Part shown: piece by piece, positions 56,125 through 64,000 of the stretch
Layout: each line of letters opens with the position of its first letter
Position numbering within the stretch: position 1 is the stretch's first letter
NCBI RefSeq assembly: GCF_017313225.1
Contig: NZ_JAFLNE010000003.1
Coordinates: 402,692 to 466,691 of the forward strand
DNA: 64,000 nt
Source of the DNA: Allomuricauda sp. CAU 1633
Lineage (GTDB): Bacteria > Bacteroidota > Bacteroidia > Flavobacteriales > Flavobacteriaceae
Direction of reading: 5' to 3'
Made by a program: the position numbers and the translations under genes
The notes under the pieces: model-generated
What the model was told of the DNA's origin: nothing
The model's input: the letters and a program-made list of their open reading frames with translations, nothing else
Databases searched by the model: none

Positions 56125-57291
56125 ATGAAACCCTCCAAAATCATTCTTCCCATTATTGTGGTGTCCCAGTTTTGTTGTACATCGCTGTGGTTTGCGGGAA
56201 ATGGGGCCATGCAGGATCTTGTAACCACTTTTGGTTTAACTGAAAGCGCAGTGGGACATTTAACCTCAGCAGTTCAGTTAGGGTTTATCATAGGCACCTT
56301 ATTATTTGCCATTTTATCCATTGCCGACCGTTTTTCACCCTCTAAAGTATTCTTATGCTGTGCGGTATTGGGAGCTCTGTTCAATTTGGGGGTAATTTGG
56401 GAAGGGAATTCGTTGGCAAGCATCCTCGCATTTCGATTTTGCACTGGTTTTTTTCTGGCGGGCATCTATCCCGTAGGGATGAAAATAGCCGCAGATTATT
56501 TTGAAAAAGGGCTTGGCAAGTCTCTTGGGTTCTTGGTAGGCGCTTTGGTCATTGGAACCGCATTCCCACATTTATTAAAAGAAATGACTCGTGCCTTTCC
56601 GTGGAAATCAGTTTTAGTGGGTACCTCATCACTTGCTATACTGGGTGGCGTATTGATGGTAAGTTTGGTTCCGGATGGCCCCTTCCGCAAACCGAGTCAG
56701 AAACTGCACTTATCCGCTTTTTTAAGAGTGTTCCAAAATGGAAAATTTCGTTCGGCAGCCTTTGGCTATTTTGGACACATGTGGGAATTGTACGCCTTTT
56801 GGGCATTCGTACCTATCATGCTGAAAACGTATACTATGGTGCATCCCGCTGCAACCTTCAATATTCCTTTACTGTCTTTTTTGATCATTGCCATCGGTGG
56901 ACTGGCTTGCGTATTGGGTGGCTATTTGGCACAAGCACTAGGAACCAAACGTGTTGCTTTTATGGCGCTCCTTCTTTCTGGAATATGCTGCTTGGTTTCA
57001 CCATTGCTATTTGTCCAAACCTCGGAAATGGTATTTGTGGTATTTCTACTTTTCTGGGGGATGGTGGTCATTGCAGATTCACCCTTATTTTCCACTTTGG
57101 TGGCCCAAAATGCCTCCCCAGAACTCAAAGGTACCGCCCTGACCATTGTCAACTGTGTGGGATTTGCCATTACCATTGCTAGCATTCAATTACTGAATGT
57201 GTTGCTAACTTTCACCTCATCCAATAGCACTTATATGGTTTTGGCCTTGGGTCCCATTTTGGGCTTATGGGCTTTGTTTCAAAAAAAGTGA
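56125..57291 (+). CDS. Major facilitator superfamily transporter
   Basis: 388 residues with about twelve hydrophobic segments. The loop 2-3 region reads LSIADRFSPSKVF, consistent with the MFS signature DRxxxR/K, and GIYPVGMKIAADYFEKGLGKSLGF is typical of helix 4-5. The substrate cannot be inferred. Starts 19 bases after the previous gene; the second half contains a long out-of-frame open stretch that is not a gene. Confidence 0.9.
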   Translation: MKPSKIILPIIVVSQFCCTSLWFAGNGAMQDLVTTFGLTESAVGHLTSAVQLGFIIGTLLFAILSIADRFSPSKVFLCCAVLGALFNLGVIWEGNSLASILAFRFCTGFFLAGIYPVGMKIAADYFEKGLGKSLGFLVGALVIGTAFPHLLKEMTRAFPWKSVLVGTSSLAILGGVLMVSLVPDGPFRKPSQKLHLSAFLRVFQNGKFRSAAFGYFGHMWELYAFWAFVPIMLKTYTMVHPAATFNIPLLSFLIIAIGGLACVLGGYLAQALGTKRVAFMALLLSGICCLVSPLLFVQTSEMVFVVFLLFWGMVVIADSPLFSTLVAQNASPELKGTALTIVNCVGFAITIASIQLLNVLLTFTSSNSTYMVLALGPILGLWALFQKK

Positions 57292-57377
57292 AGCTGTGAT
57301 TTCCCGCTTGAATGATTCAGATGAATCAACAATCCTTCAAAATGCTAACTTTAATGGCTATTAAGTAAAATCCTTAG

Positions 57378-58019
57378 ATGAAACTCACCATATTTATTGC
57401 CATTATTATTTTCCTAAGATATCTGGTTCCCCGATTGGTGGATTTTGGGGCACCTGAAAGAACAGAAAGAAAAAGCGAGTGGGACTACCGTGTAAAATTC
57501 GCAAAACTCAACAAGGAGAAATTTGAAAAGGCCAACCAAGAGGAAAAGGAGGAATTACTTTACTATTACACCCATAAAATTAGGAAAGCGCATAATTATA
57601 GTAATGCTTCTTTTCGGAACATGCCCAAACCCCTTCAAGTAGTTTGGTTAATCAATGAACTTGAAACAGAGGTAAACAATGGTGGATTTTCGCAGTTTTT
57701 CTTTAATTCATCTGGTCGCTATACGGAAGAAACCCTAGAAGCTCTGGAGGCCATTGGTGCCAAACACAATTATCAATTATTGCTCAATGCGGTCCAAACC
57801 GTTACCAAAAGTAATGAGAGAATCAAAACTGGTGAAATAAATAAGCTTATTGAATCATCTGACCTTTATAATCATGAAAAATTAGAGGAAAAGATGTATG
57901 AACTGGACGAAAAGTTTTATGAGTACAAAGAGGACTTTTCAACATTAAAAATGAACTACATTGAAAAGTACAAAAACGACCTCTGGAAAGAATTGGAAGA
58001 AAAATATGGAAGTGAATAA
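57378..58019 (+). CDS. DMP19/DUF4375-like protein
   Basis: 213 residues. One N-terminal hydrophobic segment (residues 2-20), then a charged helical protein. The diagnostic region WLINELETEVNNGGFSQFFFNSSGRYTEETLEAL (quoted here in two parts: WLINELETEVNNGGF and SQFFFNSSGRY) matches the DMP19 family, first known as a DNA-mimic protein. Ends with an acidic coiled coil. Molecular role here unknown. Confidence 0.8.
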   Translation: MKLTIFIAIIIFLRYLVPRLVDFGAPERTERKSEWDYRVKFAKLNKEKFEKANQEEKEELLYYYTHKIRKAHNYSNASFRNMPKPLQVVWLINELETEVNNGGFSQFFFNSSGRYTEETLEALEAIGAKHNYQLLLNAVQTVTKSNERIKTGEINKLIESSDLYNHEKLEEKMYELDEKFYEYKEDFSTLKMNYIEKYKNDLWKELEEKYGSE

Positions 58020-58188
58020 ATTATCCTTACAGTTGTCAAAATTGATATGACTTTTGCACAAATCGACACTTTCAATTCATGGCTTAAAGCAAATAAGTAT
58101 CTCATTTACATTGTATTGATTCTTTAAAAAATCCTTCAAAACCAATCCAACTATTTTATACCTTCCATTAAAAATTCAAGGATATAAA

Positions 58189-58785
58189 ATGATTCATCCC
58201 GATACAGAATTACGTTTTATCAGCAATGAAATTGGCTATGGCGTAGTGGCTACCAAGTTCATTCCCGCAGGCACCATTACTTGGGTACTGGACCAATTAG
58301 ATCGCGAGTTCACCCCACTGGAACTCCAACAAATGGACCCTACCTACCAAAACATTCTCGATACCTATACCTTTCGCAACAACAAGGGCAACTATATTCT
58401 TTGTTGGGACAATGGACGGTATGTGAACCACAGTTTTAACTCCAACTGCCTCACCACCGCATACGATTTTGAGCTAGCCATCCGCGACATTCAACCTGGG
58501 GAGCAACTCACAGACGATTATGGCTACCTCAACATTCCCCTGCCCTTTAGAGCTGCCGATGAGGGTACCCGCCGTAAAATTGTCTACCCAGATGACCTAT
58601 TGAAATACTACAAGGTCTGGGACAAAAAAATTGAGAAGGTGTTTGGGAATATCACAAAATTGCAACAGCCCTTACGCCCCCTGCTTACCAAAGGCTTATG
58701 GAATCAGGTTGAGCGTATTGTTGCAGGAAAGGAGGAACTGGATTCCATCCTTACCAATTTTTATGATGAGAACATAGAAAAATAA
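58189..58785 (+). CDS. SET-domain protein (putative lysine methyltransferase)
   Basis: 198 residues. Compact SET fold: GYGVVATKFIPAGTI at the start, the pseudoknot motif RYVNHSFNSNC (NHS), the AIRDIQPGEQLTDDYG segment with its Tyr, then a helical tail of about 70 residues. Binds S-adenosylmethionine if canonical. SET proteins are typical of eukaryotes but occur in some bacteria. Its TAA overlaps the next ATG (TAATG), linking it to a Crp/Fnr regulator. Confidence 0.87.
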   Translation: MIHPDTELRFISNEIGYGVVATKFIPAGTITWVLDQLDREFTPLELQQMDPTYQNILDTYTFRNNKGNYILCWDNGRYVNHSFNSNCLTTAYDFELAIRDIQPGEQLTDDYGYLNIPLPFRAADEGTRRKIVYPDDLLKYYKVWDKKIEKVFGNITKLQQPLRPLLTKGLWNQVERIVAGKEELDSILTNFYDENIEK

Positions 58786-59387
58786 TGGGTAACTTGTTAC
58801 AAGTACAATTTTCGCCCATGATTCAAGAAAATGAGCAGGTCTTGCAAAACTTACTTCCCAAGGATAAGGAGACTGAGTTGCTGGCTATAAGTCAGCCTAA
58901 AACCCTAAAGGCCCACGAATATTTTATCCGAGCAGGGGAAGTACCCAAAAATTTTGCCTTTGTGATTTCCGGACTCTTTAGATATGTATACATTACCCCA
59001 AAAGGGAACGAATTTACCAAGGGCCTTATCATGGAACATGATTTCATCAGCTCCTACTCGGCAATGACCTCCAATTCTCCCTCCCATTTTTTTATTGAGG
59101 CCATGGAAAATGCGGAAATATTGACCATTTCTTACCAAAAATGGCTTGTTTTGATGGAAACAGACGTTTTTTGGACGAAGTTTTTGCTAAAATCGATTGA
59201 AAAAGGATTTTCCAAAAAAGAAAAAAGGGAACGAGATCTCTTATTGTTGAATGCCAAAACTCGATATAAAGACTTTTTGGAGGAATATCCGGGTATCGAG
59301 AAAAGAATCAATCAAACCATAATCGCCTCCTATCTGGGGATACAGCCCGAAAGTTTAAGTCGTCTTCGAAAAAATATGCTCTCTTAA
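58785..59387 (+). CDS. Crp/Fnr-family transcriptional regulator
   Basis: 200 residues. cNMP-binding-like roll (20-125, with FVISGLFRYVYITPKGNEF) and a C-terminal winged helix (165-198, NQTIIASYLGIQPESLSRLRK). Starts inside the stop codon of the SET-domain gene, so the two are translated together. Its targets may include the SDR gene 67 bases downstream. Similar in build to the regulator at 16039-16632. Confidence 0.92.
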   Translation: MGNLLQVQFSPMIQENEQVLQNLLPKDKETELLAISQPKTLKAHEYFIRAGEVPKNFAFVISGLFRYVYITPKGNEFTKGLIMEHDFISSYSAMTSNSPSHFFIEAMENAEILTISYQKWLVLMETDVFWTKFLLKSIEKGFSKKEKRERDLLLLNAKTRYKDFLEEYPGIEKRINQTIIASYLGIQPESLSRLRKNMLS

Positions 59388-59454
59388 CATACATCAATGC
59401 ACCGCTGGTTTTGTGCATATACTTTAGCTGCATAGTAATCATAAATCCAAAACA

Positions 59455-60201
59455 ATGAAACTATCTGGTAACACCATTTTAATCACCGGCGGAAGTTCGG
59501 GCATTGGCCTGGAACTCAGCAAACGATTAATCCAGCAAAAGAACAAGGTCATCATTTGCGGGCGTTCACAGTACAAACTAAATGAGGCCAAAAAACAACT
59601 TCCTCAACTTGAAACTGTACAATGCGACCTATCCAATAAAGTGGAATGTACAAATTTGGTGCAATGGGTTATAACTCATTATCCAGACATTAATGTCCTT
59701 ATCAACAATGCGGCTCTTGTACACAAAGTAGATTTTTTGACCACGGATAACATCATGGAAATGGCCGAACTTGAAATGGAAACTAACTTTATGGCGCCCA
59801 TCCGATTGATACATGGCCTTTATCCACAACTCCAAAAGAACGGCAACGCTAAAATTGTCAATATTACCTCAGGATTAATATACACCCCTAGGGTCGCCTA
59901 TCCTTTTTACAATGCCACAAAGGCAGCCCTCCATTCCTTCACCCAAATCTTTCGGAAAAGTACCAAAACCTCCGAAGTTGACATCGTGGAAGTGATGTTC
60001 CCTGCGGTGGATACGCCTTGGCACAAAGGCAAGCCACCAAAAATCGCCATATCAACCAGCAGAGCTGTTGATGACATGCTCGCTGGATTAAATAAAGGAA
60101 AACAAGAAATCAGAATCGCAGGGGTGAAACTACTGTATTGGATATCCAGAATTGCTCCAAAATTTGCCTTCAAAAAGGTGAATACTCTAAAGGACGCATA
60201 A
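59455..60201 (+). CDS. Short-chain dehydrogenase/reductase (DltE-like)
   Basis: 248 residues. Rossmann glycine motif ITGGSSGIGLELSKR (about 10-24), NNAALVH, the catalytic Ser in ITSGLIY and YxxxK in YPFYNATKAAL. Cofactor NAD(P)H; substrate unknown. The C-terminus carries a partly hydrophobic tail (KLLYWISRIAPKFAFKKV). Ends directly before a terminator. Confidence 0.93.
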   Translation: MKLSGNTILITGGSSGIGLELSKRLIQQKNKVIICGRSQYKLNEAKKQLPQLETVQCDLSNKVECTNLVQWVITHYPDINVLINNAALVHKVDFLTTDNIMEMAELEMETNFMAPIRLIHGLYPQLQKNGNAKIVNITSGLIYTPRVAYPFYNATKAALHSFTQIFRKSTKTSEVDIVEVMFPAVDTPWHKGKPPKIAISTSRAVDDMLAGLNKGKQEIRIAGVKLLYWISRIAPKFAFKKVNTLKDA

Positions 60202-60227
60202 AAAAAGGCACCTTAAGGTGCCTTTTT
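60202..60227. terminator. Terminator after the SDR gene
   Basis: Perfect palindrome with stem GGCACC/GGTGCC, A-tract and T5 flanks, between convergent genes. Confidence 0.85.
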
Positions 60228-60247
60228 CATTCTATTTCATAGCAATA

Positions 60248-60811
60248 TTAATTCCCAAAACTGTTTGCCAATCTTGGCCTTGGGGTTTTGTTTCCTTTAA
60301 ATAGGTCCAAAAAGGGTTTAAAGTGACTGCTCCATTTATAAGGAACAAAATCAAACCACAATTTTACCTCCGGTCCTTCATTGCCTTCTATCTGAAGTCC
60401 ATTTTCAATGATAAAGTCCAAACGACCAAAGTGATCGGCCGATTCTTGCACACCATCCCAGTATCGAAACTGGTTGCCTTCATTTGCCAAATAGAAACGC
60501 AACTTGGTATACGTTCCTTCAGGAAGTGAAACCACATTTTTGGAGCGCAAAAACTGTCCAGATGAAATCCCTCGAAGGGTAACTGCACTTTGGCCCGGAA
60601 AATCTGCAACCGTATGTTCATTACCCGCTGCATCAAAAGCAGAAAACTGGGTAATGTTCAACATCATATCGGAAACATGAAGCTCTGTTGCGGCTTCGCT
60701 TTTCAAAATCAATTCTTTGACAGCTTTATCCCTGTTCTCCACTTGATTCAACAAATCAAATGAGAATGGTACACTCTGCCACTTATTCGGATAAATTCTC
60801 TTTTTTTCCAT
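60248..60811 (-). CDS. Hypothetical beta-rich protein (possibly DUF4382-like)
   Basis: 187 residues from the ATG at 60811; an in-frame ATG at 60835 adds eight residues. No signal peptide. The segments PFSFDLLNQV and LPEGTYTKLRFYLAN resemble the DUF4382 pattern of a beta-sandwich with a conserved leading loop, but members of that family are usually exported. The C-terminal 40 residues are Arg/Pro-rich. Function unknown. Confidence 0.5.
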   Translation of the reverse strand: MEKKRIYPNKWQSVPFSFDLLNQVENRDKAVKELILKSEAATELHVSDMMLNITQFSAFDAAGNEHTVADFPGQSAVTLRGISSGQFLRSKNVVSLPEGTYTKLRFYLANEGNQFRYWDGVQESADHFGRLDFIIENGLQIEGNEGPEVKLWFDFVPYKWSSHFKPFLDLFKGNKTPRPRLANSFGN

Positions 60812-60984
60812 AACACTGTATATTAAATTATACACTGCAAAATTGCGGCTGATTTTCTGCCCGTGCTTCTATAAAATTCACCAGTTTCTATGCTGTATTG
60901 TCCTAAATATTGTTTTTAAGTTTATTTTAGGTTAAAATTTTACAAAAAAGTGTCTCTATCTTTATCCTTCAACTGTGTAATGAC

Positions 60985-61734
60985 ATGAAAATCAACTACA
61001 TTTTTTTGTTATTGGCCCTTTTGGCAGAGATTATTGGTACTGTTGGAGGCTTTGGGTCATCGGTATTTTTTGTGCCCTTGGGTAATTTTTACTTTGATTT
61101 TTACTCCGTACTCGGCATGACGGCCATTTTTCATTTGTCCAGTAACGTGAGTAAGATTTTCCTCTTTAAAAAAGGATTGGACAAAAAGTTACTGCTGTAC
61201 ATTGGTGCTCCCTCTGTACTTTTTGTTATCATCGGTGGATTTCTATCGAAAATTGTGGATGGACTTATGCTCACCATTGTGTTAGGGGTATTCTTGGTGG
61301 TCTTTAGCCTATTCTTCCTGATTAAAAGTGAGGTGGTAGTACTCCCCAATAAAAAGAACGCCATTATTGGCGGTACACTTTCTGGTTTTTCTGCCGGATT
61401 GTTAGGCACAGGTGGTGCAATTCGGGGACTGACCATGGCCGCCTTCAATCTGGAAAAGAATGCCTTTATCGCCACTTCGGCCTTTATTGATTTTTTGATT
61501 GATTTTTCCCGGACCTTTGTTTATTACGATAATGGGTATATCGGCAAGCAAGAACTCACCTATCTTCCTTTTCTTTTTGCCATTGGTTTGATAGGAACGT
61601 ATTTAGGAAAAAGAATCTTAGTCTATATTCCCCAAGAACGGTTCCGGAAATTAAGTTTGCTTTTTGTACTGCTCATTGGTTTGGCTACCATTGTCCAGTT
61701 GACCATAAAGCATTGGGGGCAACTCGCATTTTAA
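60985..61734 (+). CDS. TauE/SafE-family permease
   Basis: 249 residues with eight hydrophobic segments. Two repeat-like halves each hold the GGTxSGFxxGxxG-type signature: GTVGGFGSSVFFVPLG (about 17) and GGTLSGFSAGLLGTGGAI (about 130). The family exports sulfite, sulfoacetate or related anions. A TATCTTTA box precedes it by 20 bases. The sulfatase gene follows at 42 bases on the same strand, which fits removal of sulfur anions. Confidence 0.88.
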   Translation: MKINYIFLLLALLAEIIGTVGGFGSSVFFVPLGNFYFDFYSVLGMTAIFHLSSNVSKIFLFKKGLDKKLLLYIGAPSVLFVIIGGFLSKIVDGLMLTIVLGVFLVVFSLFFLIKSEVVVLPNKKNAIIGGTLSGFSAGLLGTGGAIRGLTMAAFNLEKNAFIATSAFIDFLIDFSRTFVYYDNGYIGKQELTYLPFLFAIGLIGTYLGKRILVYIPQERFRKLSLLFVLLIGLATIVQLTIKHWGQLAF

Positions 61735-61776
61735 TATACCATACTATTGACTAAAAGTTCATCAACCTATACACCC

Positions 61777-63456
61777 ATGAAAAAAATTATACTCTGTTTA
61801 GCACTTATCACCTTCATCTTGGGTTGTAAAAATTCTGAAAAACAAGTAGTTGAAGACAAACCACCACAAATCATCAATCCTAAATTGGATTTTAAACCCA
61901 ATATCGTATGGATTGTCGCCGAAGATTTAAGTCCTTATATTCCAGCTTTTGGCGATAGCACTATTGTAACCCCAGCCTTGAATCAATTGGCCGCCGAAGG
62001 CGTTTGCTACGATAATTTTTTTTCGCCCCATCCCGTTTGTGCTCCCGCTCGCGCTGCAATCATCACCGGGATGTATGCCAATAGTATTGGAGCCAGCCAC
62101 ATGCGTACTGGGCCTTGGTTCAGTGACACTGTTTCTGACGAGGTAATCAACAACTACGCATCCAAACCTATTGAGAATATCAACTATGAAGCTGTTCCTC
62201 CTGCTGAGGTGAAAATGTTTACGGAATACCTGCGTGGTGCAGGGTATTATTGTACCAATAACAAAAAAGAAGATTACCAGTTTAGAAAAACAATGACCGC
62301 TTGGGATGAAAGCAGTGATCAGGCGCATTGGAGAAATCGACCTGATGAAACCCCATTTTTTTCCGTCTTTAATATTGAGGTGACCCACGAATCTAGAATT
62401 TGGTCAAAAGCAACTGATTCCCTTTGGGTGGATAAAAACTTGGAGGTTTCAGTACCCCCCTATCTTCCCGATACAAAAGTGGGCAAAAAGGATTTTAGGC
62501 GCATGTACTCCAACATTTTGGAGATGGATCATAAGGTCGGTCAAATTCTTGAGGATTTACAAACAGATGGACTACTAGACAGTACCATTGTGGTATGGTA
62601 TACGGACCATGGAGGTCCTTTGCCCCGACAAAAAAGGTTGTTGTACGATAGCGGATTAAAAGTGCCCATGATTATTCGTTTCCCCAACGGGGAATTTTAT
62701 GGACTCAGGGATAACCGAATTATAAGTTTTATTGATTTGGCGCCAACCGTACTTTCCCTTGCCGGGATTGAGCCTCCAAATTATATGGAGGGCAAGGCTT
62801 TCTTGGGGGACTATATGCGAACCGAAGAACCTGAATATGCCTTTGGCGCAGCTGACCGTTTTGATGAATTTACCGATCATATGCGTTCCGTAAGGGACAA
62901 AAAGTTTAAATACATTAAAAATTATGAGTTGGACAAACCGGTCTATTCTGATGTGGCTTATCGGAAACAAATGCCCATAATGCAAGAATTGTTACAATTA
63001 AAGAATCAAAATCAATTGACGCCAACACAAGCCTTATGGTTTAACAGTCCAAAAGCCGAAGAAGAGCTCTACGATTTGGAAAATGACCCCCATGAACTCA
63101 ATAATCTAGCTGGAAATCCAGAATATAAAGACCGATTGGAAAAGATGAGGCTGGCCTGCAACGATTGGGTCAAAGAAATTGGGGATACAGGATTGCAGCC
63201 CGAAAACGAACTCATTGAAAGTTTCTGGCCCAACCAAGAGCAACCCTTGACCTCAATCCCAAAACTGGAGTTTAAAGATGGTGTATTACATATTTCATGT
63301 TCCACCGATGGAGCATCAATTGGATATCGGTTTAATTCAGATGAGTCATGGAAAATCTATAATAGTCCCATTCAGGTTCTTCAAAGCCAAAAAGTTGAAA
63401 TCGTTGCAGATCGAATTGGCTATAAACGAAGTGATACCATAACCTTTAAACCCTAA
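61777..63456 (+). CDS. Sulfatase lipoprotein
   Basis: 559 residues from the ATG at 61777, where a lipobox (FILGC, Cys 17) appears. Type I sulfatase: the formylglycine-forming motif is C88-A-P-A-R92 in PVCAPARAAIITG, the metal site has E49-D50 near WIVAEDLSP and DHGGPLPRQK (about 275). Cys-type sites need a formylglycine-generating enzyme; none is in the window. The last 60 residues form a small beta domain like the tail of hexosaminidases (DGASIGYRFNSDESW). Probably desulfates an algal or host glycan at the cell surface. Confidence 0.92.
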   Translation: MKKIILCLALITFILGCKNSEKQVVEDKPPQIINPKLDFKPNIVWIVAEDLSPYIPAFGDSTIVTPALNQLAAEGVCYDNFFSPHPVCAPARAAIITGMYANSIGASHMRTGPWFSDTVSDEVINNYASKPIENINYEAVPPAEVKMFTEYLRGAGYYCTNNKKEDYQFRKTMTAWDESSDQAHWRNRPDETPFFSVFNIEVTHESRIWSKATDSLWVDKNLEVSVPPYLPDTKVGKKDFRRMYSNILEMDHKVGQILEDLQTDGLLDSTIVVWYTDHGGPLPRQKRLLYDSGLKVPMIIRFPNGEFYGLRDNRIISFIDLAPTVLSLAGIEPPNYMEGKAFLGDYMRTEEPEYAFGAADRFDEFTDHMRSVRDKKFKYIKNYELDKPVYSDVAYRKQMPIMQELLQLKNQNQLTPTQALWFNSPKAEEELYDLENDPHELNNLAGNPEYKDRLEKMRLACNDWVKEIGDTGLQPENELIESFWPNQEQPLTSIPKLEFKDGVLHISCSTDGASIGYRFNSDESWKIYNSPIQVLQSQKVEIVADRIGYKRSDTITFKP

Positions 63457-63503
63457 AATTATTCGGAATACAACAGCTGATGCTTTTTTGGCTCTGAAAT
63501 CAA

Positions 63504-63953
63504 CTAGTCCTCAAGGGAATAATTTTCTCCCAGTTGGTCCAATACAGCCAAAAAAGTGGCAAATTCAGAGGGTTGTAGGTTTTTAACGGCCAATTTTCGC
63601 AATTGAAGGGCTTTTGGCATCACCAAATCAATCACCTCTTGCCCTTCAGGAGTCAATTCCAGTTTAAATCGTTTTTGGTCGCCTTCAAAACGGGTTTTGC
63701 TTACCCAACCTTTGCGTTCCAGTCCGCCAATTACCCGCGATGTTGTGGCTCGGTTTCGGAAGTTGCTCTGCACAATATCCCGCTGACTGGCTTCATCCCC
63801 CAATTCATAAATCCGGTGTAAAATGACCCATTGCTCAATGGTCATTTCCACATTCAATTCTTCAAAAGCACGCAAATAGGCGAACTGGATTTTTCGGAGC
63901 ACCAAATCCAAGTGCAGTCCTATCCCTTGTATTTCATCTATATGATTGAGCAT
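63504..63953 (-). CDS. MarR-family transcriptional regulator
   Basis: 149 residues. Winged-helix MarR fold: VEMTIEQWVILHRIYELGDEAS in two pieces, the recognition segment RDIVQSNFRNRATTSRVIGGLERKG and the wing VSKTRFEGDQKRFKLELT. It usually represses a nearby gene in response to a small molecule. Convergent with the sulfatase at 47 bases; its target may lie right of the window. Confidence 0.92.
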   Translation of the reverse strand: MLNHIDEIQGIGLHLDLVLRKIQFAYLRAFEELNVEMTIEQWVILHRIYELGDEASQRDIVQSNFRNRATTSRVIGGLERKGWVSKTRFEGDQKRFKLELTPEGQEVIDLVMPKALQLRKLAVKNLQPSEFATFLAVLDQLGENYSLED

Positions 63954-64000
63954 CTATAAACAGTTCCCACAAAAATAGGGATTCATTTTGGATGACATTC

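Noticed and set aside
56601..57182. 193-codon plus-strand frame inside the MFS gene
   Set aside because: Out of phase with an intact transporter gene; Trp/Cys-rich translation is typical of a shifted membrane-protein frame.

Overview
The window looks like the chromosome of a marine Bacteroidota bacterium of the family Flavobacteriaceae, probably near Muricauda/Allomuricauda; this is judged from protein style, not from a search. Several intergenic regions carry the Bacteroidota promoter form (TTG, 19-21 bp, TAnnTTTG). NusA has the short form usual in this phylum. There is an alternative complex III cytochrome, a huge PA14/thrombospondin-3/lectin surface protein, many exported lipoproteins, sulfatase-type polymer degradation and membrane-bound AraC regulators. 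No insertion sequence, prophage, rRNA or CRISPR array was seen. One tRNA gene, tRNA-Gln(UUG), is present.

Layout. 0-6.3 kb: the alternative complex III cytochrome ActA (cut by the left edge), a small SPOR protein, and the rimP-nusA-infB operon on the minus strand, whose leader holds a promoter, a terminator-like hairpin and a 15-codon open frame touching the rimP start. 6.5-10 kb: the 1143-residue surface protein. 10.1-11.4 kb: an AT-rich patch with two unrecognised genes and attC-like boundary sequences. 11.5-17.5 kb: lipoproteins, a DoxX-like protein, an amidohydrolase, a Crp/Fnr regulator and a LamG-like secreted protein. 17.5-25.8 kb: a divergent redox locus, with an AraC regulator and monooxygenase-like lipoprotein on one side and a six- to seven-gene run on the other (cupin, barrel-like protein, aldo/keto reductase, exported flavodoxin, Tat-exported aldo/keto reductase, and the two subunits of an IorAB-type molybdenum hydroxylase).

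25.9-44.4 kb is a striking block of class C beta-lactamase-like serine hydrolases (four), an M3-type peptidase homologue, an S41-like protein, a HExxH lipoprotein and secreted LamG-like proteins, mixed with two membrane AraC regulators and a LytS/LytTR two-component pair. Two of these enzymes have lost their catalytic motifs: the serine hydrolase at 25928-27283 has SxxM, HER and MNG in place of SxxK, YxN and HxG, and the M3 homologue at 30608-32455 has GGLFS where HExxH belongs. 44.6-52.4 kb: tRNA-Gln, a DUF2723 glycosyltransferase-like membrane protein, a cysteine-free thioredoxin-fold protein, a Cys-rich small lipoprotein, a metallophosphoesterase, CutC and a Tat-exported glycosylasparaginase. 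52.4-64 kb: a repeat-rich spacer, polA, an MFS transporter, a DMP19-like protein, a SET-domain protein overlapping a Crp/Fnr regulator, an SDR, a TauE/SafE permease with a sulfatase lipoprotein, and a MarR regulator.

The best candidates for something undescribed are the hydrolase/pseudoenzyme block with its three membrane-sensing regulators, and the exported redox locus, where NAD(P)-type reductases and a flavodoxin appear to be sent out of the cytoplasm next to a molybdenum hydroxylase. All function calls come from reading motifs by eye; nothing was searched.
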